A stretch of 49,717 nt of DNA from an uncultured Bacteriovoracaceae bacterium (GTDB taxonomy: Bacteria; Bdellovibrionota; Bacteriovoracia; Bacteriovoracales; Bacteriovoracaceae), in contig CATLOT010000029.1 in the NCBI GenBank assembly GCA_950054155.1, forward strand, positions 1-49,717, written 5' to 3'. The position numbers and the translations under genes were made by a program. The notes under the pieces were generated by a model, which made no database searches, was not told where the DNA came from, and was given only the letters and a program-made list of their open reading frames with translations. This document shows, in pieces, positions 39,607 to 46,934 of this stretch. The first letter of the stretch is position 1; each line of letters starts with the position of its first letter.

Positions 39607-41517
39607 ATGATAAAAGCGACAAAAAACATTTTGACTCTTGTCTCCCTTTCAACGCTTATGCTCTGGGGTTGTAGCGGCATTAAAAAGAATGAGGGAAAAG
39701 ACGCAGCTCAGGAGATCATTGACTCAAAGAGTGATCAACAAAGTGTTGAGGCGCAAAGTGCTGAGCAAAGTGAAGCAGATAAGGCCAAGCTCTTAGAAGC
39801 TTTTCGTGTTCTTGATGAAAGAATGAAGAGCATGGTCGCCACGGCAAAGAAAGAAGGGCCCGCAGCAATCGAATATCTTTCAAGTGATCTTTTTATTAAA
39901 GCCAATGACAGTTCAATGCGTGGGGATAGCCACACAGCAGCTTATTTATATAAGCAGCTTCTTGAGCTCAAGCCTGACGATATTTTTGTTAAAAAGAAGT
40001 ATGGTGTTGAGCTCATTAGAATGGGAAATCTTGGAGAAGCAAAAGTTGTTCTTGAAGATCTTCTTAAAGAAACCAAGTATAAAGAAGAGGCTTTAGGCTT
40101 AATTCTTGGCGGTGTTTATACAGCCTTGAATGACACTCAAAACGCGAAATCAACTTATCAAAATGTTCTTAAAAATCATCCCGCAAGTGAAGAGGCCTGT
40201 GTCTTTTTGGCAAAGGCTTATTCTCTTGAAGCTCAATATAAGAATGCTCATGGGCTCCTTGCAAAATGTAGTAAGAAGGCGAATGCAGCAATTTTTCATT
40301 ACTATAGAGCAAAGGTTTATCTCAAACAGAATAAAGAAAAATCAGCTATCTCCTTCCTTAGAAAAGCTCTTAAGGCAGACTCTTCATTTCACCAAGCGGC
40401 AATGGCGATGGGCTTAATGAGTGAAGAGAAAGGGAAGATGGACAAGGCCGTTGGGATCTATGAAAAATTTCTCAAGAAGAACCCTCGCAATTTTCAAGTT
40501 CTTTCGCGCTTAGTACAGGTGCTCTTCGCTCAGGAGAATTTTGAGAAAGTTCTTCCTTACGCCGAAACTTTGAGCTCTCTCGATCAAACGGATCTCAATC
40601 TCAGAGTTCGTCTTGGTATCCTTTATACTGACTCTGAAAAATACAAGAAAGCTATCGGTGTTTTTAAAGAGATCCTGGCAGCAGTTCCTGATTCAGATAA
40701 GGTGCTTTACTACCTTGGCTCACTCTACCAAAAAGTTGAAAACCCTGAGCTTGCGATAGAGTCTTTTGGAAAGATTGAAGAGGAGAGTTCTCTTTATGTC
40801 GATAGTTCCATGCAGATCGCGCGTTTGCTTCAGCTACTTGTAGAGAATAATGAAGAGAAATGGGCCGGTGATTATAAGGACTTTCTTTCTTCTCGTGGGG
40901 ATAAAGTGAAGTCCTTACAAGTTGAATTTCATATGATGCTTGCGACTTACTTTGAAGGAAAGAAGAACTATAATGAAGCGATTTCTTCGATTGAAAAGGT
41001 CCGACATACTGGAGACTACACGGAAGGACATGAGTACTACCTTGCGAGTCTTTATGAGAAGGTTGAGGATTTCGATAAAGCCCGAGGCATTGTTCAAGAG
41101 ATTTTAGATAAGAATCCCGAAAACGCTCACGCTCTTAATTTTCTTGGTTATTCGTTACTTGAAAAGGGCGACGATATGGAGCGAGCTTACAGTCTCATTC
41201 AAAAGGCAGTTAATTTGGAGCCAGAGGATGGCTATATTCGTGATAGCCTCGGTTGGTACTACTATAAGACAGGTCAGCTCGATAAAGCGTTAGTTGAAGT
41301 TAAGAAAGCTTTTGAACTTGAGGGATCTGACGTCGTTATTGCGAAGCATCTGGCCATCATCTACAAAGAAATGAAAAAGTACGAGAAGGCAAAAAGATAC
41401 TTTGTGGAGGCGCTTAAAAATTGCAAGCTCGAATCAGAACGCCAAGATGTTATGGAAGCACTTCAAGGATTAAAAGATCTGCGCTTGCCTGCGTCTTCAT
41501 CTGCGCCAGCTCCTTAA
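39607..41517 (+). CDS. TPR-repeat lipoprotein
   Basis: 636 residues, AAGG ahead of the ATG. The signal peptide ends in the lipobox LWGC with Cys22 as lipidated residue. A Gln/Ser/Ala/Glu-rich linker leads into an array of at least ten tetratricopeptide-like units from about residue 95 to 625, for example AAYLYKQLLELKPDD, GIYEKFLKKNPRNF, AIGVFKEILAAVPDS, DKALVEVKKAFEL. It likely acts as a protein-interaction scaffold at the outer membrane. The order TPR protein then LolB-like lipoprotein matches the PA4667-lolB order in Pseudomonas, which supports a link with envelope assembly. The two genes overlap by about 97 bases if the downstream TTG start is right. Confidence 0.9.
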   Translation: MIKATKNILTLVSLSTLMLWGCSGIKKNEGKDAAQEIIDSKSDQQSVEAQSAEQSEADKAKLLEAFRVLDERMKSMVATAKKEGPAAIEYLSSDLFIKANDSSMRGDSHTAAYLYKQLLELKPDDIFVKKKYGVELIRMGNLGEAKVVLEDLLKETKYKEEALGLILGGVYTALNDTQNAKSTYQNVLKNHPASEEACVFLAKAYSLEAQYKNAHGLLAKCSKKANAAIFHYYRAKVYLKQNKEKSAISFLRKALKADSSFHQAAMAMGLMSEEKGKMDKAVGIYEKFLKKNPRNFQVLSRLVQVLFAQENFEKVLPYAETLSSLDQTDLNLRVRLGILYTDSEKYKKAIGVFKEILAAVPDSDKVLYYLGSLYQKVENPELAIESFGKIEEESSLYVDSSMQIARLLQLLVENNEEKWAGDYKDFLSSRGDKVKSLQVEFHMMLATYFEGKKNYNEAISSIEKVRHTGDYTEGHEYYLASLYEKVEDFDKARGIVQEILDKNPENAHALNFLGYSLLEKGDDMERAYSLIQKAVNLEPEDGYIRDSLGWYYYKTGQLDKALVEVKKAFELEGSDVVIAKHLAIIYKEMKKYEKAKRYFVEALKNCKLESERQDVMEALQGLKDLRLPASSSAPAP

Positions 41518-42071
41518 CGAGCTGCAGTCTCTTTACTCAAAATAAAACTCTTGAAATGGAAAAGGCCTTAAATGGCCTTTGTCTGACCTCAATGGGCAAA
41601 GGGCGTCTTGAGCATTCCAAAGGACGCCACCTCTTTAATTATGAAGCCCTCTGGGAAGAGTCTCAAACGAAGTGGTCGATGGCCTTTGAGCTTCCCATTA
41701 TCGGGCAGGAGCTTCTCGCTATTTCCGTTCGCCAAAAGGAGCCGTTACGCTTGAAAGTTTCAGGGACCTTTTCGAGGCGACTCAAGAATGACATCAAGGG
41801 CATAAATCAAAAGAAGTTACTCAAAGAGTTTTATGGAGCTCTTGGGCAATTTCTCCTTCTCATGAAGAGTCCACAGGATTACCGCGACAGTAAAGGCTGG
41901 GAACTTGAGTCCCGCGAAGGCGAACTTCTGGCTTCGTATGATCTCAAGAAGGGAGGCGAGTTCTCCCTTCGTGCCTATGATTTCAGTGAATACTACCGGC
42001 GCATGCAATTTGTGCTTAACGGCAAAGAAAGAATCAGCCTCGACTTCTTCGTTTCTCAATGTTCTTTATAG
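41421..42071 (+). CDS. LolB-like outer-membrane lipoprotein
   Basis: 216 residues from the TTG at 41421 (GGAGG ten bases ahead). The N-terminal region is long (RIRTPRCYGSTSRIKR), then a hydrophobic core with the lipobox SLTSC, Cys35. After this come GKGRLEHSKGRHLFNYEALWEES and WSMAFELPIIGQELLAISV, which resemble the first strands of the LolA/LolB fold, where an opening beta sheet faces lipoprotein acyl chains. Similarity is weak and the call rests in part on position after a TPR lipoprotein gene, as in Pseudomonas. LolB inserts lipoproteins in the outer membrane. A different envelope lipoprotein remains possible. The next gene lies 101 bases on. Confidence 0.55.
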   Translation: MQARIRTPRCYGSTSRIKRSALACVFICASSLTSCSLFTQNKTLEMEKALNGLCLTSMGKGRLEHSKGRHLFNYEALWEESQTKWSMAFELPIIGQELLAISVRQKEPLRLKVSGTFSRRLKNDIKGINQKKLLKEFYGALGQFLLLMKSPQDYRDSKGWELESREGELLASYDLKKGGEFSLRAYDFSEYYRRMQFVLNGKERISLDFFVSQCSL

Positions 42072-42122
42072 CGCCAAGTCATTGAAGTTCTTTAAAAACA
42101 ATGAATTTTCTTATATAACCAT

Positions 42123-42143
42123 GGTCTTAATCGTCATAAGACC
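42123..42143. promoter_or_regulatory. perfect palindrome before the peptide-binding protein gene
   Basis: GGTCTTA (42123-42129) / TAAGACC (42137-42143), a 7-base-pair inverted repeat with a 7-base spacer, just after a weak promoter-like TTTAAA-N17-TATAAC. No T-tract follows, so an operator is more likely than a terminator. Confidence 0.4.
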
Positions 42144-42172
42144 TAATTGAGCAAAGACCTAAGGACAAATTA

Positions 42173-43957
42173 ATGAGATTTCCTTCCCTTCTTTTATTTC
42201 TATTAGCATCATCTCTCCTCTTCACTTCTTGTACAAAGAAGACAGATGAAAAAGGTAAGACCCTTTATCTTGCAGTGAGTTCACAAGTAAAGGGAATGGA
42301 TCCAATTTATGCGAATGATCGTTACTCAGGTAACGAAGTGGCAAGAGTCTATGAAGGCCTTCTTCAGTACGACTACTTTAGACGTCCTTATACACTGGCC
42401 CCCAACCTTGCTGAAGCGATGCCTACTGTTAGTGAAGACGGGCTTACCTATACTTTTAAAGTTCTCAAGGGTGTTGTCTTTCAAGATGATGCTGCTTTTC
42501 CAGAAGGTAAGGGAAGAGAGCTAACAGCTGAAGACTTTGTTTACTCTATTAAGAGACTAGCTGACCCCAAGCTTCAAGGCCTTGGCTGGTGGCTTCTTGA
42601 TGGAAAGATTAAAGGGCTCAATGAGTGGCGCAATAAATATGCTGAACTTCCAAAGACTGATTATGAAGAAGAGGTTGAAGGGCTTAAGGCGCTTGACCGC
42701 TATACTCTTCAGTTTAAGCTTTCAAAGCCCTTTCCTCAATTCCTCTACTCACTAGCGATGCCCTTTACTTATGCTGTTGCAAGAGAGGTTGTGGAGAAGT
42801 ACGGAGACGAATTTCTCAATCATCCTGTGGGAACAGGTCCCTTCGCCATTAGAGATGGTGTGTTTAAGCAAACTAAGAAGATCTATTATGTAAAAAACCC
42901 AACCTTTCGTGAAAAGCTCTATCCCTGTGAAGGAAGTGAAGAGTTTAAAGAGAAGGGATTTCTAAAAGACTGTGGAAAGAAGCTTCCACTCGTTGATCGT
43001 CTTGAAGTTAATATCATTGAAGAAAATCAGCCACGTTGGTTAAACTTTGAAAAGGGTCGTGTTGATTTTGTTGCTGTTCCTAAAGATAACTTTGATTCCG
43101 TGATTCCGGATGCGAAGAACTTAGGAAATGACTACAAAGAAAAGAAGATTGAACTTCTGATCTCTCCAGCTCTCGATATTACTTACATTGCTTTTAACCA
43201 TGACCTTGCTCTCTTTAAAAACAATAAGAAGCTAAGAAGAGCAATGTCACTTGCTTATGACATTGATGAAGCCAATAAGAAGTTTAATAACAATCAGGCT
43301 ATTCGTGCTCAATCAATCGTTCCTCCGGGGATTGCAGGTTATATGGAGTCATATAAGAGTCCTTACCGTGGCCGTGGCAGAAAAGAAGATATTGAAAAGG
43401 CCAAGAAGCTTCTTGCTGAAGCTGGTTTCCCTGAAGGCAAGGGGCTTCCTGTAATTACCTATGACTGTCCTAATAATACGGTTTCTCGCCACCAAGGTGA
43501 GTATTTCCAGCTCCAGATGGCCAAAATTGGCATTAACGTAAAAGTTATTCAAAACCCATGGCCTGAACTTCAAAAGAAAATTACAACAAGAAATGTCATG
43601 ACTTACGGAATTGCTTGGAGTGCGGATTATCCAGATGCTGAGAATTTTCTTCAGTTAATCTATGGTCCAAATCGTGCCCCAGGGGCCAATGGTTCTGGCT
43701 ATGACAACCCTGAGTTTAATAAACTCTTTAAGGTTGCCAGTGTGATGCAAGACGGACCAGAGAGAACAGCGCTCTACGAAAAAATGAATCGTATGGCCGC
43801 GGAAGAAGTTCCTTGGATTTTCCTTGTTCACCGTCAAAGCTTTGTTGTTAAGCACGGCTGGTTAAAGAATTATATTAGTACTGATTTTGAAGCAGGAATT
43901 TCACAGTACTTTGATGTTGATAAGAAACTTAAAAAAGAAACTCTAAAGAAACTTTAG
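42173..43957 (+). CDS. peptide ABC transporter substrate-binding lipoprotein (SBP family 5)
   Basis: 594 residues, AAGGA ahead of the ATG. The signal peptide ends with the lipobox FTSC (Cys20), so it is anchored to the membrane. TLYLAVSSQVKGMDPIYANDRYSGNEVARVYEGLLQYD, PNLAEAMPTVSEDGLTYTFKVLKGVVFQDD and KKLRRAMSLAYDIDEANKKF are strong marks of the OppA/DppA family. It is a little longer than DppA (about 535) because of inserts around residues 250-280. It binds oligo- or dipeptides in the periplasm and hands them to the permeases encoded next. Confidence 0.95.
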   Translation: MRFPSLLLFLLASSLLFTSCTKKTDEKGKTLYLAVSSQVKGMDPIYANDRYSGNEVARVYEGLLQYDYFRRPYTLAPNLAEAMPTVSEDGLTYTFKVLKGVVFQDDAAFPEGKGRELTAEDFVYSIKRLADPKLQGLGWWLLDGKIKGLNEWRNKYAELPKTDYEEEVEGLKALDRYTLQFKLSKPFPQFLYSLAMPFTYAVAREVVEKYGDEFLNHPVGTGPFAIRDGVFKQTKKIYYVKNPTFREKLYPCEGSEEFKEKGFLKDCGKKLPLVDRLEVNIIEENQPRWLNFEKGRVDFVAVPKDNFDSVIPDAKNLGNDYKEKKIELLISPALDITYIAFNHDLALFKNNKKLRRAMSLAYDIDEANKKFNNNQAIRAQSIVPPGIAGYMESYKSPYRGRGRKEDIEKAKKLLAEAGFPEGKGLPVITYDCPNNTVSRHQGEYFQLQMAKIGINVKVIQNPWPELQKKITTRNVMTYGIAWSADYPDAENFLQLIYGPNRAPGANGSGYDNPEFNKLFKVASVMQDGPERTALYEKMNRMAAEEVPWIFLVHRQSFVVKHGWLKNYISTDFEAGISQYFDVDKKLKKETLKKL

Positions 43958-43971
43958 GGTAAAGGAATAAC

Positions 43972-44913
43972 GTGAGTTTAACCTCTTATATCATTAGAAG
44001 ACTTCTCTATGTGATCCCCGTCCTTCTCGGGGTTTGCTTCTTAGTCTTCCTTCTTTTTAACGTGGTCTCTCCAGACCCAACCATTAGTATGTTAGGAAAG
44101 CATGCGACTCAAGCTCAGGTTCTTGAGCTTAGAGAGGTGCTCGGCTTAAATGAGCCTCTTCACATCCAGTACTTTAATACCGTGAAGTCAGCTTTTACTT
44201 TCGACTTTGGAAGAAGCTGGTCAACTAAGCAAGAGATCTCTGAAATGATCAAAAGTGGTGCGATCCCTTCTGCGACCGTAACTTTTCCCGCTTTTATTAT
44301 TTCTTTCTTGCTTTCAGTTTCGATAAGCCTCTTTGTTGCTTTTTACAGAGGGACCTTCTTTGACCGCGCAGCCGTTGTCGTTTGTGTGACTTTGATGAGT
44401 ATTTCTTCGCTCGTTTATATCCTCGTTGGTCAATGGTTCTTTGCCTTTCACTTAGGCTGGTTTGAGATTTCAGGTTATGAAGAAGGATTTCCAGATGTGG
44501 TGCCTTATGTCCTATTGCCCATTCTTATTATTGTCGTTTTAAGTGTAGGGCCCGATGTTCGTTTTTATAGAACAATTATGCTGGATGAAATCTATCAGGA
44601 CTACGTCAGGACAGCTCGTGCTAAGGGCTTGAGTGAAAAGGTCATTATGTTTAAGCATGTTCTTAAAAACGCAATGGTTTCTATTATTACTTATGTTGTT
44701 CTTAAGATTCCATTTCTGATCTTAGGCTCTCTCTTGATTGAGAGTTTCTTTGGAATTCCGGGGCTTGGTGGGATTACTCTAAAGGCCGTTAACTCTTCAG
44801 ACTATCCGGTCATTAAGGCCATGACTGTATTGAGTGCGATTGCCCTGATTATTTTTAACCTCTTGACCGATGTTCTGTACAAGGTCGTTGATCCTCGTGT
44901 TCAACTTAAATAA
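43972..44913 (+). CDS. peptide ABC transporter permease, DppB/OppB type
   Basis: 313 residues, GTG start with AAGGA ahead. Six hydrophobic segments are visible. It begins SYIIRRLLYVIPVLLGVCFLVFLLFNVVSPDP, the usual DppB start, and carries the coupling-loop motif YVRTARAKGLSEKVIMFKHVLKNA, which binds the ATPase subunit. ESFFGIPGLGG near the C-terminus is a further family motif. It forms half of the inner-membrane channel with the protein encoded 14 bases later. Confidence 0.95.
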   Translation: MSLTSYIIRRLLYVIPVLLGVCFLVFLLFNVVSPDPTISMLGKHATQAQVLELREVLGLNEPLHIQYFNTVKSAFTFDFGRSWSTKQEISEMIKSGAIPSATVTFPAFIISFLLSVSISLFVAFYRGTFFDRAAVVVCVTLMSISSLVYILVGQWFFAFHLGWFEISGYEEGFPDVVPYVLLPILIIVVLSVGPDVRFYRTIMLDEIYQDYVRTARAKGLSEKVIMFKHVLKNAMVSIITYVVLKIPFLILGSLLIESFFGIPGLGGITLKAVNSSDYPVIKAMTVLSAIALIIFNLLTDVLYKVVDPRVQLK

Positions 44914-44927
44914 AGGATTGTGACTTC

Positions 44928-45791
44928 ATGATGAATGAACAGAAATCGAAATCGCTTTGGAGTCATGCTTGGGATTCACTTATCTCTGATAAGTTGACCG
45001 TCCTTTCTATGATTATCGTAGTAGCATATAGCTTAATTGCAGTGACCTCTGCTCTTGGACTGATCGCAGGAGACTGGTCTCAGGAAGTGGGGCCAAGCTA
45101 CGCTGCCCCGTCATCTGATTATATTTTCGGGCTCGATATTTTTGGCCGCTCAGTTTTTGCTAAAACAATTAAAGGAACAGAAGTTGCGATGTCCGTTGGG
45201 CTTGTGACGGGTATCCTTACCGTTATTATTGGTGTTTTTCTAGGAGCCCTTGCGGGATACTTTGGAGGCAAGGTTGATGAGGTTATCGTTTGGTTTTACA
45301 CCACGTTCAGCTCCATTCCTTCTATTATGCTTCTTGTTGGGATCTGTTTTATAGTTGGAAAAGGAATACTTGCCGTTTATCTTTCATTAGGATTAACGAG
45401 TTGGGTTAGCCTTTGCCGTCTCATAAGAGGAGAGTTCATCCGCCACAAAGATAGAGAGTACGTTCAGGCTGCTACTGCTATTGGTGGAGGGGATTATAGA
45501 AAAATCTTTAAGCATATTCTTCCCAACGTTCTCCATATTGTGATCATTAACTTTTCACTTCAATTTCAAGTGGCCATTAAGTCTGAAGTCATTCTGAGTT
45601 ATCTCGGTCTTGGTGTGCAGGGAGTTCCAAGTTGGGGGACCATGATTAACGATGCAAAGCTCGAACTCGCTCGTGGAAACTGGTGGCAACTTGCTGCTGC
45701 TACGGCTGCAATGATGATCGTTGTACTTGCCTTTAACATTCTAGGGGACTCTTTAAGGGATGCTCTAGACCCGAAGCTTAAGGGAAAATAA
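44928..45791 (+). CDS. peptide ABC transporter permease, DppC/OppC type
   Basis: 287 residues; two adjacent ATG codons, AAGGA about 10 bases ahead. It begins with a short cytoplasmic N-terminus and SDKLTVLSMIIVVAYSLI. GLDIFGRSVFAKTIKGTEVAMSVG is a DppC hallmark and the coupling loop is EYVQAATAIGGGDYRKIFKHILPN; SYLGLGVQGVPSWGTMINDAK is also typical. Second half of the channel. No OppD/OppF ATPase follows; a strong terminator ends the unit. Confidence 0.95.
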   Translation: MMNEQKSKSLWSHAWDSLISDKLTVLSMIIVVAYSLIAVTSALGLIAGDWSQEVGPSYAAPSSDYIFGLDIFGRSVFAKTIKGTEVAMSVGLVTGILTVIIGVFLGALAGYFGGKVDEVIVWFYTTFSSIPSIMLLVGICFIVGKGILAVYLSLGLTSWVSLCRLIRGEFIRHKDREYVQAATAIGGGDYRKIFKHILPNVLHIVIINFSLQFQVAIKSEVILSYLGLGVQGVPSWGTMINDAKLELARGNWWQLAAATAAMMIVVLAFNILGDSLRDALDPKLKGK

Positions 45792-45813
45792 GTAACCGAC
45801 TAAATTGAACCGG

Positions 45814-45844
45814 AAAAAAAGGCGGCTTAAAGGCCGCCTTTTTT
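45814..45844 (+). terminator. intrinsic terminator after the peptide transporter operon
   Basis: Seven A, then GGCGGC (45821-45826), loop TTAAAG, GCCGCC (45833-45838) and TTTTTT (45839-45844). Perfect GC-rich stem, extended by A-T pairing. Confidence 0.95.
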
Positions 45845-45913
45845 AGTCTTTTTATATTTCTCAATAAAATCCGAAAAGATTAGTGGATAAACTTGTTTTT
45901 GGAGTTTGAGTAA

Positions 45914-46933
45914 TTGAATGAAGACAATCATTTAGAAGAAAGATTCTGTGACGAATGGCCCACAGGAACTTCGCCTGTTCTTATGATCCCTTTTGATTGT
46001 ATCTGGGAGAAGAGAAATGGTAAGCGCGTTCTCTATAAGAAGGCGGGCTCTGTCGTTCTTTTTAGTGAACTCAATTCACTTCTTAAAAAGGGCATGAACC
46101 TTTCCTTTGAAAAGAAAGTTCACACTCCATGGTTTTATCAGGGCCAGACTCTCTTAAGCCAACTTAAGGTTTATCATGAACAAGATACTCCCTCGCCTAA
46201 GGAGCTTCAAAAGTGGCGAATTGATACTCTTAATTGGATGAATAACTTTGTTTTCCGATTAAAAGAAGATATCTCCTTTATTGATTTTTGTTTCCTATGT
46301 GAACAGATGTTTGGTTTTTCTGATGAAGTTCTAAAAGCAAGATTTATCCAATTTCCCTTAGAGATTCAAACGAAGAACTTCGTCGCCGCATGCTCAGGTA
46401 CCCTACTTGCCCTCTCTCTTGGGTATGCCGACCTTGGCTTCTTAAGGGAGCTCTTCAAGGTTTACATGTTTTTTGATCTTCCGATTTCTTCTCAAATTTG
46501 GAGTAATGAAGAAAAGGAACTCCTTGTACGTCACTGGAGGGGGGAGGTGAAAGCCGATGAACTTCATGACCACGAAGCTTTTATGCAAAGGTATAAAGGT
46601 GAAGATGATTTCTATCTGAATCTCAAGAGTAAGGCATTAACTAAATATCTGAGCTGGTCATTTGAGGACATTAGGGGCGAAGGGTATTTTAAAGGTGTTA
46701 AAGCGTGTGAAATGTCTGATCTTGATTGCTTAAGTTTGCTCATTTATCACTACACCCCCTCGATAAATGAACTTACTGATGATCTTGAGCTATCCGTTTT
46801 AGAAGTTATTAATAATCAGAATGAAGAATTTAAAAATAGGTTCTTTGCTAAGCGCTTAGAGAGAATGCTCTTTCTCTCTTTTCAAAAAGCGAAAGCAAAG
46901 GATGATGATTATATTGAGCTAGCAGGACTATAG
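45914..46933 (+). CDS. uncharacterised protein paired with a coiled-coil protein
   Basis: 339 residues, TTG start with GGAG nine bases ahead. No signal peptide; one moderately hydrophobic helix (FVAACSGTLLALSLGYADLGFL). The middle part is helical, with an arrangement faintly like a degenerate HD-type domain, but the HD residues are absent and I would not call it. N-terminal 60 residues (VLMIPFDCIWEKRNGKRVLYKK) may be a small beta domain. I do not recognise the family. It begins after a strong terminator and lies one base before the next gene, so the two make an operon. Confidence 0.75.
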   Translation: MNEDNHLEERFCDEWPTGTSPVLMIPFDCIWEKRNGKRVLYKKAGSVVLFSELNSLLKKGMNLSFEKKVHTPWFYQGQTLLSQLKVYHEQDTPSPKELQKWRIDTLNWMNNFVFRLKEDISFIDFCFLCEQMFGFSDEVLKARFIQFPLEIQTKNFVAACSGTLLALSLGYADLGFLRELFKVYMFFDLPISSQIWSNEEKELLVRHWRGEVKADELHDHEAFMQRYKGEDDFYLNLKSKALTKYLSWSFEDIRGEGYFKGVKACEMSDLDCLSLLIYHYTPSINELTDDLELSVLEVINNQNEEFKNRFFAKRLERMLFLSFQKAKAKDDDYIELAGL

Positions 46934-46934
46934 G

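Noticed and set aside
41507-41524. Hairpin CAGCTC/GAGCTG at the end of the TPR gene
   Set aside because: The T-tract after it is broken, so it is not a good terminator; it lies inside the LolB-like gene.
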